Origin: Branchiostoma floridae
Taxonomy: Eukaryota > Chordata > Leptocardii > Amphioxiformes > Branchiostomatidae
NCBI RefSeq assembly: GCF_000003815.2
Contig: NC_049988.1
Span: 16,023,778 to 16,087,777 of the forward strand
DNA: 64,000 bases
Reading direction: 5' to 3'
The stretch's first letter is position 1, and every line of letters starts with the position of its first letter. Position numbers and translations under genes: made by a program. Below, one piece after another: positions 48,451-60,395 of this stretch. The notes under the pieces are model-generated. The model saw only the letters and a list, made by a program, of their open reading frames with translations, had not been told where the DNA came from and did not search any database.

Positions 48451-48594
48451 AAGGACAAAGATTGTTTAGAAAGAACACGCTCCTGGCAGGAATTGGAGGG
48501 CTACGGAAGTTTGTTTATTATAGAAATCTAATTGTTCTTGACCCTCAATAGTTTTATGTGGAGACGTCCACCCAGTAATGCTACTTCACCTTTA

Positions 48595-48763
48595 TTGGCG
48601 GGGGTAACCTATGTCTGTTTTGTTTAAAAGCATCAAGTTAATGGACAAACTGCAATATTTAAAAAAATTTACAATTTGAAACCACCATCCGTCGACTTCG
48701 ATATCCTTAATACCATGTTTTTAACTGCAACGGATATCAGTTACCCCTCAGATAAAAGTGAAC
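48595..48763. mobile_element. Foldback MITE, GGTAACCTATA family (copy 3)
   Basis: Shorter copy: TTCACCTTTATTGGCGGGGG to CAGATAAAAGTGAAC, with CCGTCGACTTCGATATCC inside. Confidence 0.75.
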
Positions 48764-49248
48764 TAGTGTTACATTAAAATGGAAATGTTACTCTAGTCTT
48801 AGAACAGGCTAGAGTAAAATTTCCTTATAGCTGAAACAGTGAAACTATCTGGGAATTGAATTGCCTGAAGGTCAAAGAACAAGGAATTTTTATTCGCTCA
48901 ATCAATTTTTATGTAAGGTGTATTTTTATCCTTTATTGGAAGGTAAACTGTAAGGGTGGATTTTCTGTTGCTCAAGGTTGGTGTGACCTTTGGCATTCCC
49001 CCAATCTGGGATTTTCTCACAAGACAGATGAGCTCAGTCATAGTCAATCCTTCCCTTTATGGGACAGTCCACTGTTGGGTGGGGGTGGATGAGTTTGGAG
49101 TTTGGGTACCATCCTCTGTCATAACCGCTGGCTCAATGTTTTTTCCGTTATTAGGGAGCGAAAAGATTAAGCCAGTGGTTACAATGGAGGTTGGTACCCA
49201 GGCTAGTTTAGGTGCAGAGAAGTAATCAAAGTAGCAAGCAGGTTGAGA

Positions 49249-49463
49249 CTGTAAATGCAGAAACTTTTGCGGTGGTTTAATGTTTGCGGGTTTTCGCGGT
49301 GGCCACTTCACCGCGGACTTAAAACCACAGCGAACATTTTTCCATGGCAGTAAGTTACAGAGACTACAGTGCATGGTGCTACTGCGAACTTCACCCCAGC
49401 GTGAAAAGTCCCTTTTCCCGCTACCGCGAAATTAAATCCCCGCGAACGTAAATGCATTTACAG
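49249..49463. mobile_element. CTGTAAATGC MITE (copy 2), 215 bp
   Basis: Close match to 37092-37292 over its full length (TTTTGCGGTGGTTTAATG, CATGGTGCTACT). Confidence 0.85.
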
Positions 49464-49629
49464 TAAACTACTGTAACAGTACAGTCTAATGCTTTTCTGC
49501 CTTCTGCCCTTCGCTGCATTGCGGCCAATGAATATACTGGTTTATCCCTTCTCTTATCGCTAAGTGTGATGGGTTCTTTAACGTGTAAAGCTGCTGGATC
49601 TTAGGTTGGAGAATCAACAACTTTGCTCT

Positions 49630-49672
49630 CCTTCTCTCTCTCTCTCTTGCTCTCTCTCTCCCTCTCACCTAA
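49630..49672 (+). repeat. (TC)n polypyrimidine tract
   Basis: TCTCTCTCTCTCTTGCTCTC and continuation, a simple repeat. Confidence 0.9.
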
Positions 49673-49789
49673 CTTGCTCTTCCTTTCTTTCTCTCCTTAT
49701 GGCTTACCTCATTTTTGTTCATTTCCATCTTCAAGCAATTTTCTTGATGACAAATTTCTATCGTCCACAGTTTTCCTCACCCACTCTCC

Positions 49790-50030
49790 CTACCAAAACA
49801 AACATGACCGGACTTAACCCCAAGCCAAGGCGAGGTGATTTCAGTGTTTCCTTCCAAACACGAAACCATCAGGAGTCAGCCAGCAGAATAAATCAACTCA
49901 ATCCTCTCCCTGCCTTTGTAATTGGGTTTTCCTGCAGAAATCAGTGGTTCCCCATTAGGGTTGCTTATTTCAGTCAGGATAGAGATGATCAAAGGCACCC
50001 TCGGCAGTGAATTGCGATTAGCAGGCAAGA
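49790..50030. promoter_or_regulatory. Candidate enhancer-like unique sequence
   Basis: Unique sequence with a TCF/LEF-type GATCAAAGG, TTGTAATTGGG and GAATTGCGATTAGC. It is open in one frame but lacks splice signals and start context. Confidence 0.27.
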
Positions 50031-50559
50031 AATGAGCTTTTTTTTTCTTCCAAAGTTCACAGTCAGCGTTTGATCTGGCGTGGTAATCAGTTAGGGATGT
50101 CCTTGGGAAAGTTGGGGAAAACTTGTGAGGAAAGATGTGAAGAAATAACTTTTCTTGTCATAACGCAACTGACTTGATAGGTAGTGATTTGATTTTCTTT
50201 TTTAAATTTCCTTCACGTTCCTTCACGTTTCCTAACTTTTTACATAGGAATTCTTTTTATTGTTTTCTTCCGTCATCTGATTTTTAAAACAGTGCAAGAA
50301 AAGATCCATGTGAGGTCTTGAAGTTGTTTTTTTTTTACAATTTTTGTTCCTCATTTTTCCTAATACTTGCATTAAGTATAAAGTGGGGCATCCTCATTAG
50401 CACTTAGGAATTAGATGCACTAGAATTCATATCAATTTCAAGGACTTGTCTTGCTTCCCAATTTGTCTATTTCTCCAGGAGACCTGCATGAGTAAAGACT
50501 TGTGTGACATTTCATTCTTGCCTTGCTCCCTTTATGGTCTCATTGATGTATTACTCCGC

Positions 50560-50945
50560 GAGTGGGTACCCTAAAATAGATCCGAGCCAAAAACTGAACG
50601 GCTGCATGGACGCATGTTTAAAGCGGTGAGAAATTCGCTTTTGCCCAGCCGAACTGATATCAAAAGTTAGATTGGTGAAAGCTTGCTTGTAACTGAAGAA
50701 ATCAGCAGGTAAAGTTTGACAGCCGGGCGCTAGGTCGGAGGTACACAGTCCTGGGTTCTGAGTGGTGCGGTTGTACGCTAGCAAGGAAAAAGTGCCTTTT
50801 GCTGGGATTGACTGATTGTAGCTTGTAATTGCTATATAAACAACAAACCTATGGATTCTAGTCATTGGCAATTTTTTTCTATTGTATAGAGTAAATTTGC
50901 TCAACATAGAATGAAAAATCTGCTGACATTTCATGTACATGTAGC
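50560..50945 (-). other. Unexplained GC-balanced block
   Basis: A 129-codon open frame on the minus strand, with unusual composition for the region (CGGGCGCTAGGTCGGAGG on plus). I recognise no domain. It may be a fragment of an older repeat. Confidence 0.25.
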
Positions 50946-51189
50946 TTCATTATAAAGGCGACCAAGTAAAACACGAATTATAACATAGAAGTCTATGGGA
51001 AGAGGAAACTCATCAATGAGACCTTATCAACATACTCCTCAGGGCTTACTCCTATATTACCAGGGTTCTAGTCAATGCAGAAAGGACCTTTGATTTTTCA
51101 TTTCCAAGTTAACTGGCAGGTAGGTATCTCTAAGCCAAGGTTACCTCCACCTGTGTAATTCTGTACCAGCTTCCTTTTGATCTGTTCCA

Positions 51190-51430
51190 TCCCTGAGATT
51201 TTAAAAAATGTGTTCCTGGAAAAGTCTATTAATTACGACCTTGCGGAATCACACAGTTCTCCCAAAATACCCTCACACTGTGGTTTCAAGGTCAGCCGGA
51301 GCAGCCAAGATGGAGGAATATCCAATGAAGGTGCCATTATGAATTCCCAGCCCATTTTTCCTGGTAATGAGGAAGGGATGGAACCATTAAAAATGCATGC
51401 TTGCGCCTAGCAACCAGCGGCAAACTGTGA
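51190..51430. promoter_or_regulatory. Candidate enhancer-like unique sequence
   Basis: Contains TTAATTACG, CCATTATGAATTCCCAGCCC, GGTAATGAGG and an RFX-like half site (GGTTGCTAGG on minus). No repeat or gene is visible. Confidence 0.27.
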
Positions 51431-53470
51431 TTGGGTTGGTGGGGAAAGGGATAGTGTCATCATTCAAAAGTTAACAGCCAGAAGTAGTGATTTCTCCAAG
51501 GATTAGGATCTGTCTTGCTTGTCTTTCTTTTAGAACGGTCACATGGAATTGACTAGTGTTTTTAAAGCATTAAGGGCAGAATGTTTGACTTAATATGAAA
51601 ATGAAAGATGAACTTTTATTTTGGATATATCAATGAAGGTTAATCTCATAGGAAGGGACAATAAGAGACGGAAGTTTCTGTCTGAGACTGTATCCAATTG
51701 TTTGTTACTGCAATTTGAGACAGTGTCATGCTTAAGGATGACTACCTGTATTATCTTGATGCAATGTCCTCTAGCCTAACTACTAGGCCATTTAATGCCC
51801 CGTCAGCAGTGTTTGGTTATAAATGGCATAACTGTAAGGTTTCTATCATGTGGAATTTCCAGCATACCAGCCCTGATCATGAACTTGATTTCACAGCTTT
51901 GCCTCAAGGCCGACCAAAGAATTGGGCAACCGGAGATCTTACAGACAGTTCAAGTGTTTGTGTCTGGTTTCGTTTAGGATTCTTCCAGAAATTACTTGGC
52001 AATGTGAAGTCTAATTAGTCTAAAACTATCATATGAGTGACAGTCCAGTGATATCTTTCTTTATCAGGCCTGTCTCCAGTCCAAGACCTGGGACATGAAT
52101 TTGCTTGTTGGAACAGGGCAACAAATTTACCACGTTCTTGTTCTTCTTGTTCTTGTGTGGATATTGGGTAACGTCTTTTTGGTGGTCTGTTGGATAATTT
52201 TCCCCTTTTTAATCTGTCTGTGGTGACCATCCTGTCCACATAGACCAGATTTTATCGTCCCATCAATAGTCGTCTTCTGCGATCTTGATAATGATGAGAT
52301 GTAAGACTAAGAACTTTTGAGACCATCCCCAGTACAGGGATAGGTACATTCCCTTGAGGATCATCTCTCCTGTTCTCTCTGATTGGTAGCCTCTGCGTAA
52401 TGCATGCCACATGCACAGCCCATGGACGGCTCTGAAAGCCAAAAGCTGTTTCGCTCTGACACTGACTTATGGGTTCGCTCAGATTCTCCTGGCCCCTAGA
52501 GACTGTGGTTCATTGATCTACTGTTTCACAGGTGGCAGGAATGCCCCAGCATTTTTTATTGGAAGAGAAAAGTTATTTGTTGGAAACTGGTCAGACTCTA
52601 CTCTACTTGCTCTTTATATTTTCTGTGACCTGCAAGTGCCTAAACGTGTGATCAAATAATCTGCTTATTTTCGAATAGGTCCAACATCCGGTCCACCTAA
52701 TTTTTACAGGCCCGTTTTTTCTGGACCGGTCCAATAAGAAAAAACGGTTTTGTACCCAGCCCTAGTGGACACCACTCTAGATAGGTAAAAACATAATCAG
52801 CGATGACAATTGTAATAATCTTGCACTTCAAAATTAAGGAAACTTCGTTTTGAGGTTCAAATATGTAACTCTTAATTCGAAGATGACAATTTATTATTAC
52901 TATAATTAAGTCAGTTGGTTATATTTATAACTTACAGATGGTTGATCAAACTTGTTTAGGTACATGTTCAGGTCTGGGCTTGTACCTAAACCCGTGTACC
53001 TGTACCTACAATTTATTTAGGTACACAGATCTACTGGGCAACCTTGATTTGTATCCAGATTGCCCAGTCTGCAATCACGTCTGGAAAGGTATTTCACACC
53101 CTAGATATGTTTAGACTTATTGACTTCTTCTACCTGACTGAACCCGAGGCCAAGACATAATGCCATAAGTCACCTCAGAAACCAATAATAAGGTACTGCT
53201 GTTTGAAATATTGTCACTGAATCCAATCAGTCCCCAACTGGCCTTGATGGCAGCAGCTCCAATTTTTCCTTTCTTGATAATTCCAAGTTGTAAAGTCAGA
53301 GACAAAAATGGGGGAAACAAAGCCAGAGGGGCTTATGATGACAAATATCTACTTGTATAAAACTTTATAGGATGGGTTCAGTCAGCAGGGTTCAAGACAC
53401 AAGGAAGATGTCCCCACCTGCAATTTAAAGACAAATTTTTGAGATTGCAGATAAAGATATAAAGAACTTG
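51431..53470. other. Intergenic stretch, little identified
   Basis: Contains palindromic fragments (GGACCGGTCC near 52725; GTACCTAAAC/GTTTAGGTAC types near 52960) that look like eroded MITEs. No gene supported. Confidence 0.4.
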
Positions 53471-53474
53471 CAAT

Positions 53475-55146
53475 TTGGTAGTCTGCATAACACAAACTCT
53501 GTTGTCCAGGGTCGCAAAGCCATTGGCACACATATTTAACTTATCTCTCGCCTCTGGAGAGGTTCCATCTGACTGGAAGGAGGCACAGATTACACCTGTA
53601 CACAAGTCTGGAAGCTGTGCTGATGTCGGAAACTATCGCCCTGTGTCAGTTCTAAGTGTTACCTCGAAGGTGATGGAAAAGCTTGTATGCAATCAAGTGA
53701 CACGTTACCTGACCAGATGTAAACTTCTCACGACTCACCAAAGTGGGTTCAGAAGACACCATAGCACTGCGACGGCTGTACAGAAGGTTGTCGAGGACAT
53801 TACATCTGGGTACAACTGCTCTAAGGTCACAGTGGCACTATTTCTGGACCTAAGGAAGGCATTCGATTCGGTCAACCACGAGATTATGTTAAGTAAACTC
53901 AAGAAGTTTGGCTTCGATAGTGACGCTATGAAATGGTTTACATCTTACCTCTCTGAGCGCCTTCAGTGCACGTGTCTCCAGGGTCAATACTCTTCAAAAA
54001 CTCGGGTCTCTTGTGGGGTACCTCAGGGAAGTGTCCTAGGTCCGCTATTATTCTGTTTGTATGTTAACGATTTACCCAATGTCATCCAAAAATGCAGTAT
54101 TCACATGTACGCAGATGATACGGTCCTGTACTATTCTGCTGTTTCCGTGAAGGTATGTGAAGAGACTGTCTCTATGGACATGAAGAGAGTGGTAAAATGG
54201 TTAAGTGAAAACAGGTTACTGCTTCACCCAGACAAGACCAAATCGATGCTCTTCGGGCTCCCTCAGAAACTGAAGCATGCTGGGACAACCGTCAACATAA
54301 CAGACGGTGTGAACGTTTACGAACAAGTTGACTCGTTCACTTACCTGGGCATTACTCTTGACCCAGCGCTCAGGTGGGCAGCACATGTACAAAAAATCAC
54401 GAAGAAGCTTCTTAGCGGACTTGGAGCAATGGGACGTGCCAGAGCCTTTGTTACGAACGAAGTGCTGAAAACCATGTATCAGACACTACTACTGGCTCAT
54501 CTGGAGTATTGCGCCACAGCATGGCTACCAAGCCTTGCACAAGGCAACAAAACTCTTATGCTACAGCTGGATAGACTGGTAAACAGGGCTGCAAGGCTCA
54601 TCACAGGACACAAACTCCGAGACCACGTGACAGTCGACAACTTGAGAGCAGAGGCAGGGATAGACTCTGTGCGTAAACGGACAGAAATTACAACTCTTGT
54701 TACTGTCTTTAAGACAATTCGTGGAAAGGCGCCGGCGTACTTGGCATCTTTGTTCAAGTGGGAGGCTCCACCAACAATGAGTGTACGCCCTACTCGGTCA
54801 GAGGTAAAACGTCTAAGGGACTACGACCCTCACCTACTCTGGTGTCCACCAGCAAGAGTCATTGCATTCCGAAACAGTCTACAGTCCTACGGACCTTTCC
54901 TCTGGAATTCACTACCGCGTAAGCAACGGCAAATGCTCAGCCTCAGGACTTTTAAGAAGTTCATTGAGAATTAGAACTTGATCTGGCTGATGCTCCGTAG
55001 TCTGGACTTTGATATTGGATAATTTTATTATGTATTGTATATGTGCTATGTGTACTTTGTACTTTTATGTCCAGGATTACCTGAAAAGCAGGCCGATTTC
55101 CGGCCTGAGATGTAATTACTGGTAAAATAAATAAAGTGAAGTGAAA
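53475..55146 (+). mobile_element. Non-LTR retrotransposon (LINE), 5' truncated, RT ORF intact
   Basis: An open frame at 53475-54974 (499 codons) encodes a reverse transcriptase with the usual order: PVHKSG...NYRPVS near the N-terminus, motif A LDLRKAFDSVNH, motif B CGVPQGSVLGPLLF, motif C YADD at residues 212-215 and the C-terminal thumb (LEYCATAW...NRAARLITG). The AP endonuclease that should precede it is missing, so this is a 5'-truncated, non-autonomous insertion. The 3' UTR ends in a hairpin (CAGGCCG, loop ATTTC, CGGCCTG, 55089-55107), AATAAATAAAG and GTGAA repeats. Style is CR1/L2-like. Confidence 0.93.
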
Positions 55147-55944
55147 AGGCTGTAGCTGGCCCCTCCCCGCAGAGGAGGCTGGCAGGTGTTGGGCGGGCTG
55201 CTATAAGCGAGATTTAATCAGGCTACCAATTTGGATGGCTAAGTAAAAGAACACAGACTTGGTATGGTAGTGCTAACAATTATGTATCGCAGAAAGCAGC
55301 AATTAAATGTTTTGAGCCCTAAAAAAAGATACTGCAAGTACAACGTAAAGGGAAGACAATTTCCCTCCTAAGTGACATTGTAAAAGTACCTTTATGATGT
55401 GTCATTCATACAGTGCAACTTGATACGCTTTCAAACATAAAGTGATAAACTGTAAAATCTTGAAATTGTCCTTTTGTTAGGTTGTAAATATAGGTCTTGG
55501 ATTCTTGTATATAATTCTTAATTCCAGAACCAAAGTACAAAATTGTTGTTGCCTTCAAGCCATTGAACCCTAGTAAAAGAAGATGCTACAACGTAGGAAG
55601 ACAATTGCCCTTCGAAGTGACATCGTAAAACTACAGTGCATCTTGAAACACTTACAAACATAATCTGTATATAAAATCTTGAAAATGTCCTTTTGTTAAG
55701 TTGTGAATCTTAATCTTGGGTTCCTGTATATACTTCCTAATTCCAGAACCAAGCTACAGAATTGTTGTTGCCTTGAAGCATTGAGATAAAAAGAAAGGAA
55801 TTCATAATCATATTGTGCTACTTGAAATCTAACACTTTTAAACATATTCTGTAAAATTTTTAGAATGACTTTTTGTTAGTTATAAGTATACAAGTCATTC
55901 AATTTTTTGATGCCTGTAATATTATCTGTATCTGTATCTATATA

Positions 55945-56035
55945 GCCGGTGTAACTGCCCTTCGGCGTATAACACCAGCTTCGCAAGCACGCGGTGCGGC
56001 AGCAGCTGGTTATATTACACTGAACGATCCATTAT
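55945..56035 (+). repeat. Short dispersed repeat inserted in satellite unit
   Basis: GCCGGTGTAACTGCCCTTCG ... GCAGCTGGTTATATTACACTG, partly self-inverse, shared with 22400-22470. Confidence 0.65.
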
Positions 56036-56757
56036 GCTATTACAAATTCGAGAACCAGGGTACAAAATTGTTGTTGCCTTCCAGCATTCAGATGAAAAGA
56101 AAGGAAGGCCACTCAAATGTGGGGAAGTGCTTGATTGATATGTGTGTCTGTTTGTTAGCATGATAACTCAACAATACCGGGTTGATTGCAACTTGAAATC
56201 TAACACTTTGAAAAGATGTAAAATCTTGAAAAAGACTTTTGAATTCCTGTATATAATTCCAAATTGCAGAACCAGGGTACAAAAATGTTGTTCCCTTGAA
56301 GCATTCAGATAAAAAGAAAAGAATTCATAATCATATAGTGCTACTTGAAATCTAACACTTGCAAACATATCCTGTAAAATTTTTAGAATGACTTTTTGTT
56401 AGTTGTAAGTATACAGTTTTTGGATGCCTGTAATATGTTATTACGAATTCTAGAACCAGGGTACAAAATTGTTGTTGTCTCCCAGCGTTCAGATGAAAAG
56501 GAAGGCCATTCAAATGTGTGGAAGTGCTTGATTGGTGTGTTTGTGTGTGTGTCTGTGTGTTAGCACGATAACTCAACAATGCAGGGTTGATTTCAACTTG
56601 AAATCTAACACTTTTAGAATATGTAAAATCTCAAAAAAGACTTTTTGGATTCCTGTATATAATTCAAAATTCCAGAACCAAGGTATAGAATTGCTGTTGC
56701 CTTCGAGCATTCAGATGAAAAGAAAGGAAGGCCACTCAAATGTGTGGAAGTGCTTGA

Positions 56758-56759
56758 TT

Positions 56760-56793
<34 letters not shown>
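56758..56793 (+). repeat. (GT)n microsatellite
   Basis: About 16 GT units at the end of one satellite unit; the neighbouring units have shorter GT runs at the same place. Confidence 0.97.
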
Positions 56794-56794
<1 letters not shown>

Positions 56795-57948
56795 GCACGA
56801 TAACTCAACAATGCTGGGTTGATTGCAACTTGAAATCTAACATGTTTAAAAGATGTAAAATCTCGAAACAGACTTTTGGATTCTTGTACACAATTCAAAA
56901 TCCAAGAACCAGGGTACAAAATTGTTGTTGCCTTCGAGCATTCAGATGAAAAGAAAGGAAGGCCACTCAAATGTGTGGAAGTGCTTATCAGTGCCCACCA
57001 GACAGTACTGCCTTGATGATTACGGACGATACCAAAAAAACGATCAAACGCATTTGGTGGAGGATGGTTCATTTCAAACACGTAATTGCGGTGTGAAACA
57101 AAGACGTTGTATATAATCATCTTTTTGATGTATGGGAGGGCTTAGTTGTCGAATTTTAGGATCAGTGGACTCAATGTACATAAACATGTTAGAAGCCCAC
57201 TTTTGTAGAGTTATTTGTGCCGCATATATTATGTACAAGACTTCGCTATAGATAAACCCCTTACATGCAGTTAAGACCGACTTAATCTGATAATACGGAT
57301 TCTGTGACAGCTTTAATGTGCATAATTTACACTTAAGCCAGCCTAAGTATTGTGCAGAACATTAATTTCTATACTACGTTCGATATGGTTGGTAACCATT
57401 CAGCATTTTAAAAACATATTGATCTATAGTTGAGTTTAGCCTGGGTACCATCCGGGTAGCTCCTATGTTCGCTTCTGCCACCTGTCTGGGGAACTGTGCA
57501 TTCAAACCTTTTGGTGGTGACCTCAGTTAATGAGCGAATTAAGGAATGGGTACTGGAGCGCTCATTTGATGACAACATACAAAGTTTTGGGCATTGGAAC
57601 ACCTGTTCGAGCAAAGGCTGGAACCCATTCCTTTATTCGCTGATGTGTAAGGGACCAATTAGCGCCCTCGTCCAAAATTTTGACAATTCTAGACATTAGA
57701 GATGTCGAGGTTCCCAGACTGAATATCAGAGAAGTGAAGTCTAAAGTGTATAACAAAAGTCGGAAATAAAGGTCGAAGCGAAGTTTCATTATCGCAATTA
57801 TTTGATCACTCAACATTTGAGACAGTGATGTTTGTTCACAGCATTTAATTTTTAAGGGTGGGAACAAATATGACTTTAAAATTTTTACTTTCTGCCATAT
57901 TCTTGGTGCATCTTCATCTCAAATCTAACAACCAATCGTGTGTTTCAG

Positions 57949-58096
57949 GTTGTGAGGTGGCAGCCAATCACCTGTGAGATTTGCAGAGATGGAGGGGGAT
58001 TCAGCCAATCAGCAAGCAGGAGATGTGACCAATGGGAGCACAGAGGCTGGACTTTCCCTCACTGGCAATGCCCCCTCCAGAATTGTCTCACAACAG
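57949..58096 (+). CDS. First coding exon of a plus-strand gene (possibly Pou6)
   Basis: A clean acceptor (pyrimidines, then TTTCAG) precedes 57949 and a donor (CAG/GTATGG) follows 58096. The ATG at 57989 has an in-frame TGA 36 bases upstream inside the exon, so it reads as 5' UTR plus start codon. It gives 36 residues in phase 0: MEGDSANQQAGDVTNGSTEA followed by a Ser/Gly/Gln-rich run ending RIVSQQ. Such a low-complexity acidic/polar N-terminus suits a transcription factor. I do not recognise the protein. VPS41 and POU6F2 are head-to-head neighbours in human, so Pou6 is the natural candidate by gene order only. The remaining exons lie right of the window. Confidence 0.5.
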
Positions 58097-59960
58097 GTAT
58101 GGATGTACATCTATCAATCAATCATAATAAATAAATGGGTTTTATTCAAAGAACATTTAGCAGCCAGACGGCTGAATTACATGTTCTGTACATGTACACT
58201 AAAAGGTACACTGACCATTCGGACACACTTAATAATGGTCTAAAATCACAGCTGAATATGCATGTATATATACAAACAGGTAAAACATTCTGGTTTACCA
58301 TTACGCTTACAGTGTGGAATTCAGGAGCTGTACAAGGTAAGGAAATGGACTTTTAGAGTATCGTACAGTCAATCAGTCAATCAATCAATCTCAGTATTGC
58401 TCTTAAATAAAGAAGTAGCAAACTACAATGTTTAACTATAAGTGCTTCCTGGTTGGTCAGTATAGTGTAGATTGGGTTGACTGGAATTAAAAACTGAAAG
58501 GAAGAAAAAAATCTCACAAAAGATTATAAACTATATTTGTAATGATACATATTACAATAGAAACTGGTTACCAAGTTTAAATTTCTGTATTGTATTGAAT
58601 TTGTCAACATGGTCAATTTTAAATTTCATCAGAGCGTTGCTTTACTTTGATCTGCCAATTCATCTTGTCCTCTTGCTACTTTTCTAACCTACTGTGTAGC
58701 AGCCACTGTAAAACTGGTCCATGCTCATACGATGTCATGTAGACATAGTAAACAGATTTGCAAAGGGCTTCAGGCAAGTAAATTCAGAACAAGACAAAAT
58801 TAGAAAGGTGGAATCCGCACATTAACCTTATCCTGGCTAAAGCAGCCGTTTTTAACACCAAATATGTATTTGTCACAGGGTTAGGCAGCAGTATGAAGGC
58901 TAAAGTGCACATAGAACCTCTGATGTGATACAGCACACATTAGAGAAAGTCTCACTAGCTCATCTGTAGAATAAAAACAGTCATTCTTCAACCACCCTTC
59001 TCTCACATGCTTTACAGGCACCTCATTTCTCCCTCCCCCCTTTGAAGCATGATGAATGGAATGTCCGCCCACTCCTGGCTATATCTGTACTCAAGGTCGT
59101 TGTCCGACCTCTGCAGTGACCTCTGATGACATTTGGAAGCCTTTCATCTTTTATGGGAATGGTGTTGTTGTCTGTCTGTGTTCCAAAAGCAATATGTCTG
59201 GAGTTCAAGTGGGCGAGGGGCTTGCTTGACGAAAGCTGCTCTCCTAGCAGACTGCTCACTATCGGAGAGGGGCACACAAAGTCCCTAACAGGGAGAGATT
59301 GTGTGGTGCTAGCTTGACTAAAGCTGCTCTCATAGTAGACTGGCCAACTAACCAATAAGGGCACACAAGGCCTATGACATAGAGATTGTGTGTGGTGTAT
59401 ATTGTATGACCTAGCTTACAAACTAGGTGAGGCGCTAGCAATTCCACCTCGTGATTAGATCTTATTACTGCAACGCAAGAAAACTTGTTTCTCTATGTGT
59501 CCCTGACTAAGAGTAGGCCTATTCCTTCTGAAATGTTTCAGAAACAAGCCTTGAAGCTAAGGTGTAAAGAGAGACCAGACCTTTTCCCACAAATCCTTTC
59601 AACTAAAGTGCAATGTGAACCAGTCAGAATTGCCCTGAGGAAGGTGATAGGTGATCACTGAAACATGGGTGTAGGTATAGCAAGAGTCTCTTTACTCCTT
59701 GAAGTTTTCTTCAGTCATCCCCCACCACCCCTTAAAAAATCTAACGCATCACCCCTGACCTATCCTGTCCTAGACAGAGTGTAAGATGACCCTGGATGTG
59801 AACTCTGGTGTGATTCTTGGTTCTGTTGGAATGTAGAAGTCATGCATGAAGTGGGGGAGGAAAAGAACTGATATTGTTTCCCCACCAACTATGCTTTTAG
59901 GCTGAAGTAAGTCAATTCTGAAGTACTGGGTACCTCAAATTCGTGAAGCGTTCCATATTT
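58097..59960. other. Presumed first coding intron of the plus-strand gene
   Basis: Begins with a good donor. AT-rich, with a short (AATC)n run near 58371. I found no further exon matching a POU or homeodomain protein here or to the right edge. Confidence 0.4.
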
Positions 59961-59964
59961 TTTG

Positions 59965-60395
59965 TGGGACCGCGTGGCACGATCGGGAGCGCGTTAGTCT
60001 CAGGCCCGAGAGGTCCGGGGTTCAAATCCGCTTGCCGTGTCACCGGTCTTGTGCCCTTGGGAAAGGCACTTAACACGACTTTCCTCACCTAACTCAGGTG
60101 TAAATGAGTACATAGCTGCGGCTAGTGGCAGTGACAGGCCTTTGTGGTGGTGACAGGCCATAGGGGCATGTTCGGGCATGACGCACCCGCCATGACACAT
60201 GAGTCAGGGGTAGGAGGAACCCCTTGCATCCTTGGTCGGAAGTCCTCCTAGGAGACGGAAACTCCAAACAACAAACCTGCATCTGCTGGGGCCGTCTTAC
60301 ACGTTGCAAACAGTTGCCCCTGTAGGACTAGTGCGCCAGTGGACGAGAGGGTGGAGAAGGACGTGCACACCCCTCCTTCACCTTAAAAAAAACCC
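59965..60395 (+). mobile_element. tRNA-derived SINE
   Basis: The head has a pol III A box (GTGGCACGATCGGGAGCG) and B box (GGTTCAAATCC, 60019-60029) in tRNA-like order. It continues with CCTTGGGAAAGGCACTTAAC and a body ending in an A-run near 60385. The tRNA cloverleaf is imperfect, so this is a SINE and not a working tRNA gene. Confidence 0.8.

Larger units (their letters stand above)
55310..56990 (+). repeat. Satellite-like array, about 8 units of 185-305 bp (mostly near 220)
   Basis: The anchor CAGAACCAGGGTACAAAATT followed by TTGTTGCC occurs near 55526, 55743, 56049, 56267, 56451, 56673 and 56906. Two unit types alternate, one with GGAATTCATAATCATAT and one with GGAAGGCCACTCAAATGTG. The 306-bp unit carries an inserted short dispersed repeat at 55945-56035. 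Confidence 0.9.

Noticed and set aside
50551-50940. 129-codon minus-strand frame as a gene
   Set aside because: No known domain, no promoter or splice evidence; kept only as an unexplained block.
57949-58096. Naming the plus-strand gene Pou6 outright
   Set aside because: Only gene order supports it; no POU-specific domain or homeodomain is in the window.
59965-60045. Stand-alone tRNA gene
   Set aside because: The acceptor stem does not close and it is followed by SINE body sequence.
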